A stretch of DNA of 64,000 nt from Pyronema omphalodes (lineage: Eukaryota > Ascomycota > Pezizomycetes > Pezizales > Pyronemataceae). The notes beneath the pieces are model-generated. The model worked only from the letters and a program-made list of their open reading frames with translations. It made no database searches and was not told where the DNA came from. The stretch's first letter is position 1; each line of letters begins with the position of its first letter. Shown here piece by piece: positions 22,130 through 34,283 of the stretch. The position numbers were made by a program, and so were the translations under genes. Location of the stretch: assembly GCA_024516155.1 (NCBI GenBank), contig JAJJXM010000027.1, positions 180,001-244,000 of the forward strand, in the 5' to 3' direction.

Positions 22130-22753
22130 TTAATGAATCTCAATCTTCCGTCCAGTCTTCTTCTCCATTTTCGGCACCACAATCTTAAGGATTCCATGCT
22201 CAAGACTAGCCTTAACCTGGTCGATATCCACATGACCAGGGAAACTAAAGCTTCGAGAGAATTCTCCCACCGATCTCTCGGAGACCCAATACTTTGGTCC
22301 TTTAGACTTTTCCTTAATCTTCTCGACATTCTTTTCCGACTTCTCGGACTTATCATCTTCCTGTCCTGCAGTAGTTTTATCCCCTTCAATCTTCTTCTGC
22401 TCTTCAGCCGACTCGATCAAGTTTCCTTTTCCTTGTTCATCCTTCACACCCTTGAACTCCCGCTCAATCTTGCCGGAGATCAGGATAGTTTTGTCATCCG
22501 TAAACTCGATGTTGATGTTCTTCTTATCAGATAGTCCGGGGAATTCTCCTTCGAGGACGTATTCACGCTCGGTTTCGTGGACGTCGAAGGTTGGGGAGAA
22601 AGCACGGCGGTGGGTGGAGGAGGCAGATGTCGAGGAGCCGGTAGATGAAGTGGCCCTGTCAAGCTCGTCGAACACGCGGAGGATGTCGGTAGGGAAAGCG
22701 GTATAGTGCGTGTTGGTTTCTGCGGGGTAGTGGAAGCGAGGGAAGAACGGCAT
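22130..22753 (-). CDS. Small heat-shock protein HSP20/HSP30, copy C
   Basis: Right-arm counterpart of copy A, 207 aa, intronless, on the opposite strand. It is nearly identical to A; about ten differences are visible (for example ETN for ESK near residue 12, KKNIN for KRNIK near 78, EGDKTTAGQED for GGDKPAAGQEV near 123). Most lie in the charged insertion or at exposed sites. The alpha-crystallin core, the EHGIL motif and the C-terminal IEIH are unchanged. The coding part is better preserved than the surrounding arm, which suggests selection or gene conversion. Promoter elements (23011-23035, 23090-23104, TATA-like 22935-22942) mirror those of A. Confidence 0.93.
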   Translation of the reverse strand: MPFFPRFHYPAETNTHYTAFPTDILRVFDELDRATSSTGSSTSASSTHRRAFSPTFDVHETEREYVLEGEFPGLSDKKNINIEFTDDKTILISGKIEREFKGVKDEQGKGNLIESAEEQKKIEGDKTTAGQEDDKSEKSEKNVEKIKEKSKGPKYWVSERSVGEFSRSFSFPGHVDIDQVKASLEHGILKIVVPKMEKKTGRKIEIH

Positions 22754-24300
22754 TGTGATTTGTTGATTTAGAGGCCGAGTGATTGGTCGTGAAATAGGGC
22801 GGTGAAAAGTACGATGTTGAGATAGTGCGAGGTTTTGTAAAAGCGGTGTTGCGAAGTTGTTTTAAGCGTATGAGATGATTGTAGCGATGCTTCTGAAGAA
22901 CTGATGATGATGGCAATGCGAGAAATATCGTGGGTATTTATCTTCGATGTCAATGAAGGAAACTGGCAGTTCAGAGTGCGGTTGCGTGGGTGCCAAGACT
23001 CGGGGAAGGGTTCGCTAGGATGTTCTAGGATGTTCGAGTGATGTCGCGATGTCGCTATGTCGCGATACACCGGTATCGATCATCGAAACTCCAGAACGTT
23101 CGAGTGGTATCGCAATTCACACATATCGATCGTCAGTATCCCAAACGTTTCCAGTGAGATCGTCATAATCACATCCTATGTTTGGTGCCCTGACGATGAG
23201 TTCAGTGACTTTGGTTTCACGCGTGGGATCACTACTAGGCATGTCATGTCACTCGTTTTGATCTTCATCAGGCATGCGTCAGACGTCCGTAACGCTTACC
23301 ATATTTCGAATAAGTAACGTCAACAAAGAGCAAGTTAGTACTTCAGCTAAAGATCATGACTATTGACTTGTCATCTATTTCCAGACTCACTGCTCTTATT
23401 CAGTCCCGCTTCTACAATTCCAGTGTTGTGAAGAAGAGAAGATATGCATTTATTCATGTGTTCATTTTTTTGTGGAAATATTCAACATTCGAGATACCCA
23501 TCAAAACTAAAATCAGATGCGAGATAATTGAATCGAAATTATCCGGCTGGTGAGCATGTCAATGACTTGCTATGCATTCTGTGTTTGATAGATCATAGCA
23601 GAGCTTGGATACAGTGCTCCTAACGTTATTCCTCCACCACCATGTACTTCATATCTGACTAGCGGTAATAGTGAGCCGTCATAACATGTGAAGATGATTT
23701 CAGGCTTTCCGTTTTTTTTTTTTCTTTTGATATCTTAGTGTTTTTTTCTATCATGATGTGGATAGCCGTCCGCAGTCTGAGGCACGCCCCAACAATGTAA
23801 CTTCTACTACGATTATCTAACAGCACGGCTCATGGAAGCGTAGCGGATGCGGATTGATGGGTGCGTGGATAATAATTCTCTCATCTTTCCTCTATACGTA
23901 AGCCGTACTGAATTATCTGCTCAACTTTTCTGTGTAAAAGGTTTCCATACCGGTTTTCTGACAGTATATCTTTTACCACGGTGCGTACACTATATCCATA
24001 AATGAGTCATAAAAGTTACGCAGGAATATCTTCATACCGGTTTCCTAGTGGTATGAATTGTACTCCCGAATTTACGAATGATCCATCACTCGGTATCCGA
24101 ATTCCGCTGGAAGATTTTTCATACTGGTTTTATGGCAGTGAGTAATTTCCTGTAGCAGGTACTGAAAATATTTCAAGCGCTAGCCGTGTAAGAACTCAAG
24201 GAGCACGGATCATGAATGCATTGTGCAGTGGACAGGGTATATGAGACTGAGTCCCTGCCAAAAATCTTCTCCATTCCTTCCACTCCATCAGTGCCTTATG
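22754..24300. repeat. Shared non-coding segment between HSP20 copy C and array (right arm)
   Basis: Inverted match of 8011-9587. The promoter-proximal 350 bp carry the heat-shock-type sites. The rest is diverged non-coding sequence with small indels relative to the left arm, including a T run at 23710-23725. No gene is supported. Confidence 0.8.
23011..23104 (-). promoter_or_regulatory. Heat-shock-element-like sites upstream of HSP20 copy C
   Basis: On the minus strand, 23090-23104 reads CTCGAACGTTCTGGAG (two perfect pentamers). 23011-23035 reads as the phased GAA-nn-TCC-nn-GAA-nn-TCC array. These are the inverted equivalents of the sites at 9240 and 9306. Confidence 0.55.
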
Positions 24301-27300
24301 TCCCAACGATGCCAATACACTCTACGGAGTATCCCCTCGGGAATCTGGGAGAAGCCCAGCCTGAAATGTCTGGTTAAAGCCCGAGGAGATGCGAAGCTTT
24401 ATTTTCACGTCCCTTTCTATCAGTGAATAACAATTCCAGTGGAATCTGTACAGCTCTACCTCTTCTTCTCCATCTTGTACCATTCGCTTTGTGTTTTTTG
24501 TGATCAACCCTCACAATACGCTCTACGGAGTATCCCCTAGGGAATCTGGGAGAAGCCCAGTCAGAAATGTCTGGTTAAAGCCCGAACAGAGACAGAGCTA
24601 TAGCGTCATGTCCCTTTCTATCAGTGAATAACACTTCTAACAAATCTTTTCAACCCCATCTCTTCCTCTCTGTCCAGTGCCGTCCGCTTTGTGCCTTTTG
24701 TGATTAACCTTCACAATACGCTCCAAAGAGCATCCCTTAGGGAATCTGGGAGAAGCCCAGCCTGAAATGTCTGGTTAAAGCCCGAAAAGATACAAAGCTA
24801 TGTTGCCATGTCCCTTTCTATCAGCAAATAGAACTTCTAATCGATCTTTTAAACTCCAACACCTCCTCTCCATACTGTGCCATCCGCTTTGTGCCTTTTG
24901 TGACTGTCCCTTATAATACGCTCCAAGGAGCATCCCTTAGGGAATCTGGGAGAAGCCCAGCCTGAAATGTCTGGTTAAAGCCCGAGGAGATGCAAAGCTA
25001 TATCGTCATGTCCCTTTCTATCAATGAATAAAACTTATCATAAATCTTTCCAACTCCATCCTGTGGCATTTGCTTTGTGTCTTTCGTGATTGACCCGCAT
25101 AATACGCTCCAAGGAGCATCCCTTAGGGAACCGGGGAGAAGCCCAGCCTGAAATGTCTGGTTAAAGCCCGAACAGAGACAGAGCTATATCGTCATGTCCC
25201 TTTCTATCAGTGAATAAAACTTATAATAAATATTTCAAACTCCACCTCGTCCTCTCTGGCCAGTGCCATTCGTTTTGTGTCTTTTGTGACTGTCTCTTAC
25301 AATACGCTCCAAGGAGCATCCCTTACGGAACCGGGGAGAAGCCCAGCCTGAAATGTCTGGTTAAAGCCCGAACAGAGACAGAGCTATATCGACATGTCCC
25401 TTTCTATCAGTGAATAAAACCTCTCATAAAACTTTTTAAATCCATCCTGTGCCATTAGCTTTGTGCCTTTTGTGATTAACCCTCACAATACGCTCCAAGG
25501 AGTATCCCCTAGGGAATTCGGGAGAAGCCCAGCCTGGTCTGGTTAAAGCCCGAGGAGATGCACAGCTATATCGTCATGTCCCTTTCTATCAGCAAATAAA
25601 AAATTTAATGGAATCATTTACTTTCCATTTAGTGCCGTTCGCCTTGTGTCTTTTGTGACCGACCCTCACAATACGCTCCCAGGAGCATCCCATAGGGAAA
25701 TTGGAATCTGGGAGAAGCCCAGCCTGAAATGTCTGGTTAAAGCCCGCACAGAGACAGAGCTATATTGTCATGTCCCTTTCTATCAGCAAATAGAACTTCT
25801 AATCGATCTTTTAAACTCCAACACCTCCTCTCCATACTGTGCCATCCGCTTTGTGACTATTGTGACTGTCCCTTACAATACGCTCCAAGGAGTATCCCCT
25901 CGGGAACTTGGGAGAAGCCCAGTCTGAAATGTCTGGTTAAAGCCCGAACAGAGACAGAGCTATAGCGTCATGTCCCTTTCTATCAGTGAATAACACTTCT
26001 AACAAATCTTTTCAACCCCATCTCTTCCTCTCTGTCCAGTGCCGTCCACTTTGTGCTTTTGTGATTAACCCTCACAATACGCTCCAAGGAGTATCCCCTA
26101 GGGAATTTGGGAGAAGCCCAGCCTGAAATGTCTGGTTAAAGCCCGAACAGAGACAGAGCTATATCGTCATGTCCCTTTCTATCAGTGAATAAATTTTATC
26201 ATAAATCTTTTCAACTCCATCCTTTGGCATTTGCTTTGTGACTTTTGTGATCAACCCTTACAATACGCTCCAAGGAGCATCCCTCAGGGAATCTGGGAGA
26301 AGCCCAGCCTGAAATATCTGGTTAAAGCCCGAGGAGATGCAAAGTTATATCGTCATGTCCCTTTCTATCAGCAAATGAAACTACTAATGAAATCTTTTCA
26401 ACTCCACCCCCACCTTTCTTATCAGCAAATAAAACTTATAATAAATATTTCAAACTCCATCTCTTCCTCTCCATCCAGTGCCGTTCGCTTTGTGTCTTTT
26501 GTGACTGTCCCTTACAATACGCTTCCAGGAGCATCCCTTAGGGAATCTGGGAGAAGCCCGGCCTGAAATGTCTGGTTAAAGCCCGAGGAGATGCAGAGCT
26601 ATATCGTCATGTCCCTTTCTATCAGCGAACAAAACTTATAATAAATCTTTTCAACTCCATCCTGTGCCGTTTGATTTGTGCCTTTTGTGACTGTCTCTTA
26701 TTTGATTTTGATTTTGTGACTGTCTCTTATAATACGCTCCAAGGAGTATCCCCTAGGGAACCAGGGAGAAGCCCAGCCTGAAATGTCTGGTTAAAGCCCG
26801 AGGAGATGCAGAGCTACATCGTCATGTCCCTTTCTATCAGCAAATAAAACTTCGAATGAAATCTACTAACTCCATATCTTCCTTTCTTATCAGCAAATCA
26901 CACTTCTAACAAATCTTTTAAACTCCACCTCTTCCTCCCTGTCCAGTGCCATTCGCTTTGTGCCTTCTGTGACTGACCCTCACAATACGCTCCAAGGAGC
27001 ATCCCTTAGGGAACCGGGGAGAAGCCCAGCCTGAAATGTCTGGTTAAAGCCCGAGGAGATAAAAAGCTATATCGTCATGTCCCTTTCTATCAGTGAATAA
27101 AACGTCAACCCCACCTCCTCCTTTCTCATCAGCAAAAAAACGTCTAGTAGATTTTCATTCAACTCAAATTCTCCTCTCTGTCCAGTGCCATTCGCTTTGT
27201 GCCTTTTGCGACTGTCTCCTATAATACGCTCCAAAGAGTATCCCCCGGGAATCTGGGAGAACTTAGAAGCCCAGCCTGAAATGTCTGGTTAACCTTAAAG

Positions 27301-27750
27301 CCCGAGAAGACGCAGAGCTATGTGGTTATGTCCCTTTCTATCAGCAAATAAAACTTTTAGTAGGATTTTACTAAAATCCATCTCTTCCTCTCCGACATGT
27401 GACATCCGCTTGTGTCTTTTGTGACTTTTGTGATTAACCCTCGCAATACGCTCTAAGGAGCATCCCCTAGGGAATCTGGGAGAAGCCCAGCCTGAAATGT
27501 CTGGTTAAAGCCCGAAGAGATACAAAGCTTTATCGTCATGTCCCTTTCTATCAGCAAATAGAACTTCTAATCGATCTTTTCAACTCCACCTCTTCTTCTC
27601 TGTTCAGTGCCATTTGCTTTGTGCCTTATGTCCCAACAAAGCCAATACGCTCTACGGAGTATCCCCTGGGGAATTTGGGAGAAGCCCAGCCTGAAATGTA
27701 TGGTTAAAGCCCGAGGAGAAGCAGAGCTATATCTTCATGTCCCTTTTTAT
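24300..27750 (-). repeat. Right minisatellite array, about 17 units, inverted
   Basis: CTGAAATGTCTGGTTAAAGC recurs about 17 times (near 24370, 24575, 24770, 24975, 25160, 25360, 25545, 25735, 25935, 26130, 26320, 26575, 26790, 27045, 27290, 27503, 27700). It is the reverse complement of the left-array unit. Rare variants match the left array in the same order: the GGTTAACCTTAAAG unit with GAACTTAGAAGCC (27290; left 4422), then two units, then the TTTGATTTTGATTTTGTGAC insertion (26700; left ~4965). In this orientation several units read through as 60-110-aa open frames ending VPFYQ. Confidence 0.92.
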
Positions 27751-28869
27751 CAATAGCTTTCAATGTCCCCACTATCAGCAAGCATACAGATACCCAGGCC
27801 TGCCCTTCTAAAGGCATGGTTAACATTTCCGTTCTAGGATGGAGCGGGTATATCTTACTTTAGGTCACCTGGCTTACTTTACAGCTATGTCCTCATCAAT
27901 CAATTACCGCCGCATAATATTCGACATCCCGTTACAAGCTTTATTGTCGATGTCGATATCAATTATAATCAATTAATAGCTTTTAATCAGAGAGTCATTA
28001 CACATCAGCTCGACGCGTTCAAGGCTATTGCAGCACATTTGTTTCACTATTTGTACCCGTGGAACCCAACTCTGACTCTCAGCATCAGTCATAATTCATC
28101 ACTCAACTCAGATAAGAGCAATATCCAATTCAAAATCTGGGAGGTTCACAAAATGGATTAAAGACTGAGGACGGGATTCAGTGTTTTTATGCATTGTATA
28201 GGCCTTACATGCCTCGGTCAATGTAAGATTGAATAAACAAATCATTACGGCCTTTGATCAACTTCCCATCGGTCAGCCAGCCTTAATAGGAAAAGATCAC
28301 ATGATCACTCATCATTTTGTTTTGCAATATCTGATAAAAGTGACTATTCCAGACTTCCTGGAAGCAGTTTCTCAACAAGATTCATTTGTTATATTTTAAA
28401 TACCTGAAATCTTTTTTTTAACTCCGATTACAACGAAATCATGCCGCATAAAGTAATGGATTGTAATGTGCCGGTGTGTCACCAAGAAGTGGTGCCGGGA
28501 GTGTTCCGGGGATAGTTATTTGAACTAAATACGCTGATATATGACTAGACAACATTTTAGGTCTCAGACTCTGGCCTTTTCAGGCATCCGGCCTCCCACC
28601 AGACTTCGTCACGCTATGTGAATCGCCAAATTTGATACCTCCTCACGCTGAATCACTCGCGTTCCAAACCTCCGCCTTGGCAACGGTTCGGCAACTCCGC
28701 ACGCTATTGGTGGAATGACTGGGATCATCGGCAATTGCGTCATGCCCCGCAGCTGTACCTAGGTCGTGATTATCAATCCGCGTATATCTATAAAGCACCG
28801 TGGTCTTTTGATTCCCAAGACTTCCAAGATAGCATATACCCACTACACAATACATAATACTCGAAAAAG
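27751..28869. other. Intergenic upstream of the quinone oxidoreductase
   Basis: Ordinary-complexity sequence with no supported gene. A copy of a dispersed motif (TATAGGCCTTACATGCCTCG, 28165-28248) occurs here; relatives lie near 11168 and 62380. The last 300 bp are the presumed promoter of the gene starting at 28870. Confidence 0.55.
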
Positions 28870-30070
28870 ATGACTACCATGCGCGCCGTTGGTAAGCCTC
28901 TCCTTCACCTACCCTTGATCCGTGCCTAGCGCAATAATAGGACATGGCTAACGAGAACACAAGATATCCAAGGAGGCATCGGAGATGCGACAAAGCTCTT
29001 CATTAACGACCAGTCTCCAATTCCTGAGTTGAAGGATGGTGAGCTACTTGTCAAAGTCAAGGTCTGTGGCTGCATGAAGTTCTTCCGGTTAAGAACTCTT
29101 CCGGTTGCTAATGCTTCGTCCAGGCCTTCGGTCTCAACCGCATGGACCTGATGCAGCGCCAGGGCATGTACCCTTTGCCTCCTCAGGCACCCAAGACCCT
29201 CGGAGTAGAATTCTCGGGAACTGTTGAGAAAGTTAGCGGGGGCGTCGAAGACTTTAAAGTTAACGATGCCGTCTTCGGTCTTGCATACGGTGGTGCTTAC
29301 GCTGAGTACATCGCCGTCAACGCAAAGATGTGCATCCACAAGCCCAAGGACGTCAGCTGGGAGCAGGCAGCTGGAATTCCTGAGGTATGGATTACTGCCA
29401 CACAGGCTTTGTGGACAGTTGGAGGGTTTAAGCCTGGTATGAGGGTTCTCATGCATGCCGGAGCTTCAGGAGTTGGTATTGCTGCCGTTCAGCTCGCGAA
29501 GCATGCTGGAGCAGCGGCAGTTTATGTTACTGCAGGAAGTGATGAGAAGATTAAGTTCTGTGTTGAGAAGTTGGGAGCGGATGCAGGATTTAACTACAAG
29601 ACCCAGAACTTTGCGGAGGAGATTATGAAGGTTACGGAAAATAAGGGTGTCGACCTCATTATTGACCCAGTGGGACAGACTCATTTCCAGAAAGACATCG
29701 ACTGCGCTGCAAGAGATGGAGCTATTGTAGTGTTGGCGATGATGAGCGGACCGGTGGCGAAGGAGGTTAATATCGGGCCAATTTTGTTCAAGAGACTTAG
29801 AATTGAGGGGACGACATTGAGAAGTAGGGATTTGGAGTATCAGAGGGCGCTGAGGGATAAGGTTGTCGAGGAGGCTTTACCAGGAATTATTGATGGAAGC
29901 TTGAAGGTGTTTGTGGATAAGGTTTTCGACTGGAATGACGTGAGTAACGGATTCCCATTGGAATTGGTTGATGCTAATGAATACAGATTATCGCGGCACA
30001 CAAGCATATGGAGAGCAATGATTCTCAGGGAAAGATCATCTGCACAACTGATTACTTCAAAGAGGATTAG
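28870..30070 (+). CDS. NAD(P)H quinone oxidoreductase, zeta-crystallin/PIG3 type (MDR family)
   Basis: Predicted NADPH-dependent quinone/enone reductase of the zinc-free medium-chain dehydrogenase group. Four exons: 28870-28891, 28964-29061, 29124-29939 and 29987-30070. The introns are 72, 62 and 47 bp. The product is 339 aa. The GroES-like N-terminal half has FGLNRMDLMQRQGMYP and LGVEFSGTVEKV. The nucleotide-binding half has the AGASGVGIAAVQLAK motif and DLIIDPVGQTHF. The last exon gives IIAAHKHMESNDSQGKIICT, the family's usual end; reading through the last intron instead gives an implausible tail. No zinc-ligand cysteine cluster is seen, as expected for the quinone reductase branch. The physiological substrate is unknown. 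Confidence 0.88.
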
Positions 30071-30630
30071 TTTAATTAAAATTGGGTTTCTATTATTAGT
30101 GTATCAAGGACTTAGAATGTCACATATCTGCCAAGTCGCCGGTCATCGCGTTTCTTTTTGGTTAAACTCGAGTGAGACATTTTGAGTTTGGGATTCATCC
30201 ATAACTCTTGTTGATTGACTAGTCTATGCTACCACGAACATATACACACTCAGATACATGTATTACCTCATATTTTGATATACTGAACAGTATCTCAAAA
30301 TTTAATATTCAATCCGATTGAAAATTACCCTAACCTCATCACGTGCGCCGGGACTTTTCGGCGTAGTGCGCGTATCACTCACGCCTCGTAAGCTACCCCA
30401 GAGCTGCAGGGGTTACAGTATTGGCAGTCTTGACGCCACCGAGACCCGTAAACCTCCTGAGTTAATCGCAAAGACGCAAAGAAAATTCCCCGCCAGACAT
30501 CCAATCGCCCGGCCTGTAATCGTTCGAATGAGTAGTCTGTGACTCTCAGCTTTCACTCTTTCAACACGCCAAAGAGACCTCAGATCGCGAACCGTCCGAG
30601 CTTGCGAACAAAACGAACCCCGGAGGTGTC
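30071..30630. other. Intergenic, quinone reductase to M28-like gene
   Basis: 560 bp with no gene seen. It presumably holds the terminator of the first gene and the promoter of the second. No clear motif is recognised. Confidence 0.5.
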
Positions 30631-33417
30631 ATGACGCCAGACAACAGTCAGGAAAACAGACCAATGCTTGGTCACGACCTCCCAATACCTACCTATGAGG
30701 AGGCAACATCATCACGCGCCGCCAGCGATTTCAGCGAAGAAAATGAGGCGTTGTTGGAGCAGCATGGAGCATCATCATCGGCATCGGCGGCGCGAAGGCG
30801 CGGCGACGGATACATGCCGCCGACGGTAGAGAGTGTTCGGAGTTCAATGGAGAGTTCATTTTTAGAGGAGTTCGCATCGCCACGATCGAGTGCAGAGAGT
30901 CTGCGGAGAGAGATGGTACAGATGGAGATAATGGAAGCAGGTGTTGAAGAGCGCCGCAGCTCTAAATGGCGTTTGTCGTTTTCAAAACGAATTCATTCAA
31001 TAAGCTCATCACTTTCGGCAATATCGTTACCAACAGTCAGTTGGAGAAATCCTTTCCGGAATATACATTTTAGCTTTCGCATGCCGAATATACCTTCCGT
31101 ACCGTGTTGCGCAAATATCGATCAGTCCGCTATGATACCGATATATCGTTTACTTGCTATTTTGGCAGCGCTTATTGTCGTCTACATTATTTTGGCAACC
31201 GATGCCCTTGGAATTCCTGGCGCAATGGACAGCTCATATATGGGACCATTTGATGCAGATAGTGTCCGAGCGTTTGCATCCAGAGAAATCAACAAAGGAA
31301 AGCTTAGGCATTGGCTGGAATACATCAGTTCATTCGACCACATGGCTGGTACGGAAGGAGATTACGTTCTTGCAAAATACGTGCAAGGCCAATATTCAAG
31401 TTTTGGACTTAAAACTGAGAGAATGCAATACGACGTCTATCTTAACTACCCCAAAGAAGGTGGACGGAGAGTCTGGATGGATGAACCTAAATGGGAAGCT
31501 GCCTTGGAGGAGCCAGTCGCCGACAAAAAACACCCCAACACAATGGTATTTCACGGGCACTCAAAATCAGGTTCCGCACAAGGACCGGTAATTTACGCCA
31601 ACTACGGATCCAGGGACGATTTTAATGTCCTAGAAATGCAGGGAGTTTCCGTCCAGGGAGCTATTGTATTGATGCGAGAAGGAGGTTCACAAAAAGATAG
31701 AGGACTTAAGATTCTTGCAGCACAAGAACGGGGCGCAGTAGGTGCCCTATTATTTACCGATCCCAAAACCGAAGGATGGAACTGGCCGGAGACTGCAGTA
31801 CAACGTGGTGATGTCGCTTTATCAAGTTGGTTTGTCGGGGATGTATTAACTCCCGGCTACCCCGCCATCCCCGACGCCCACCAGATGCCAAAACTAAATA
31901 ATAAAGGCCTTGTCAACATCCCCTCTCTTCCTTTGGTATGCAACCCCGACTCTAATACATATTTCTGGGGCCAACTCTAACTTATCGATATAAAGTCATT
32001 TAAAGACGCCCGTCCTCTCCTCCTGTCCCTCAAAGGCAAAGGTGCCCGAGTCCGTGAAGACTGGACCTCCGGGGTCCCCATGGTCGAGGAATACTGGACC
32101 GGCTCCCTTAAAAGTTCACCCATTGTCCATCTTCAAAACGACCAAGTTGAGCGTGACCGGCAACCCATTTGGAACGTCCTTGCCGAAGTGCAGGGTGTGG
32201 ATAAACTCGACGAAAAGATAATAATTGGCTCATCTCGCGATGCCTGGTGTTTTGGAACCTCCGACCCCAACTCCGGTACTGCCATCTCCCTTGAAATAGC
32301 CCGAGTTGTTGGACGTATGATGGAATTCGGCTGGCGTCCTCGCAGAACAATTACTTTCGCCTCTTGGGATGCTGTGAAATTCAACAGCATAGGCCCCGCA
32401 GAATTTATTGAGGAAGCCAGTGCTCCAGGCGCTGCTTCCTCTATTCTCGCTTATATCAACCTCGACGCCGCCATCACGGGTGATAAATTCACCGCCTCTG
32501 GATCCGCAAGTTTCCAATCCATGATGTCTACAGTTCTCTCTCGGGTGAAGGATCCATCTTCTCATCAACCGCTAAATGCTACCTGGAACAAAAACATGCC
32601 CGGTCCGCTCCCCTCAGGTGCTGGAGCGCCTTTTCAATTTCATGCTGGAATTAGCAGCATCGATTTGAGTTTCACCGGCAAGGGTCATCCCTATCACTCC
32701 TGTTCTGATAGCTACGCATTCATGAAAGATATCATTGATCCCACCTTCGCCTACCACGAAACCCTTACCAAGATCGCCATATTTTTACTCCTCGAATTAG
32801 CGGATACTGATATTATCACCCTTTCAATGGCCGATTACTCAACCGCTCTAGAAACTTATATTACAGACTTAGATAGCTATGTTAAGGATGCCACCAACGC
32901 GGATCCTGGAAAACGTGGTCTTAATATGGACCCATTACACAAAGCCCTTGAAACCGCAAAGGGCCACATGAAGAAGTTTTTCGAGAGAAAGGAAGCTTGG
33001 ATGGAGATTGGAAAAGATGGTCAATATGTTCAAATGGATGAATGGGCTATTGCAAATAGAAGATCCAGAGGTCTTAGAATGGGCAACTTTGATAAACATC
33101 TTTGTGATATGGCACCTAAGGGTGGTTTACCAGGAAGGGAATGGTTTAAACATTTGATTTATTCTCCACAGGTATGCTTTTGATTCTTTTTTTTTTTCCT
33201 TTGACCCCTGATCCATTACAGAGGAGTTTTGAGGAATATAATATACTAACACCTAACTCCCCAGAAATGGAAAGAAAACCCACGCGGTTACTTCCCCTCC
33301 ATCCGCGACGCAATTGAAGACGGTGATTGGGCTCTCGCTCAACGAGAGATTCAGAAAATTGCCACTATTATCGAACGTGCTAGTAGGAAGCTTCTAGATG
33401 AGACTACACCTTCTTAA
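30631..33417 (+). CDS. Transferrin-receptor/NAALADase-like type II membrane protein, probable pseudo-peptidase
   Basis: Three exons: 30631-31935, 31996-33171 and 33265-33417 (introns 60 and 93 bp; the first contains the in-frame stop at 31978). The product is 877 aa. The cytosolic N-terminus has LPIPTYEEA, a PPxY-like/ubiquitin-ligase-adaptor-type stretch. One transmembrane helix lies at about 171-191, a PA domain at about 300-390, an M28-like domain at about 495-720, and a C-terminal helical dimerisation-type region ends at the stop. Compared with human GCPII, the zinc His of HRD is Ser515 (GSSRDAW) and the catalytic EE pair is Val562-Lys563 (WDAVKF). The Asp525 and His669 equivalents remain. 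Family knowledge: yeast Tre1/Tre2 are similar non-enzymatic members that help sort vacuolar cargo. Loss of peptidase activity here is inferred. Confidence 0.85.
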
Positions 33418-34283
33418 GTCGTCTATCCTAGGCCTCTCTTCTGCTGGAGTCTTTTTGTTGATATAATAATCACGCAGTCACATAGTCACGTTTTGTACAG
33501 GTCCTTTTCTTTTCTTGATTTTTTCTTTGTGATTTATGGGTTTTTGATTTATGCATAGCGGGAGCAATGTTTTTCTTTTTTCGTATTTTCTATCTTTCTT
33601 CTAGTGAGATAATAAATTCTCTTTTTTAAGAGATGATGATGATATTTAGGGCTATAAAGATGCAATGGAGGATGGAGGCAGAGGGTACAATTGGAGGATG
33701 GAGGGTGGAGGTAAAGGATGAAGATGTTATTTCTATTTTTCTTTTATTCATATTTATCCCTAATTCCCACCCGGAGAGGGGAAATATGCAGGCTTTTTTG
33801 GATCGGAGGAACAGGGTTTCAATTGTATATATGTTCTTTCTTTTTTTTACTATTATTATTATGTTTGTCTTGTTTTGCTTTTTTTTTTCTCGTGGAATTA
33901 GGTTTGCTCTTTTTATTTTCAAAGTTTCTTTATTAGACGGTGGGAATTTTTTGATCTACTGATTTATCTATCTCTATTTGGCTTTATATCTATTGAAGTT
34001 GTTGTGGTGGTTTCTAATGAGTATGGATATGGATATTATTATTGTTGGTTGGGAAGAATCGTGGAAAATCGTCATATCTTACAGTCTACCTGCCTCCGCC
34101 TCTCCTCTCCGTATTATTACCTCTGCATCACTCCTCCTGCTCCGGCACCTACGCATTAACGCCTCTCTTTCGCCAAATCCTCTCCGTATTACTCCCTCTC
34201 TTTCACCCAATCTCATCGCTATTGGATTAATTCCTCCCTTATCAGAAACCCTGTCTTGTCTTGACTTGATGATGGGGTTCCTC
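33418..34283. other. Intergenic between convergent genes
   Basis: T-rich 3' flanks of two convergent genes with short T runs and ATT repeats. Open frames are low-complexity. No gene is seen. Confidence 0.6.
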
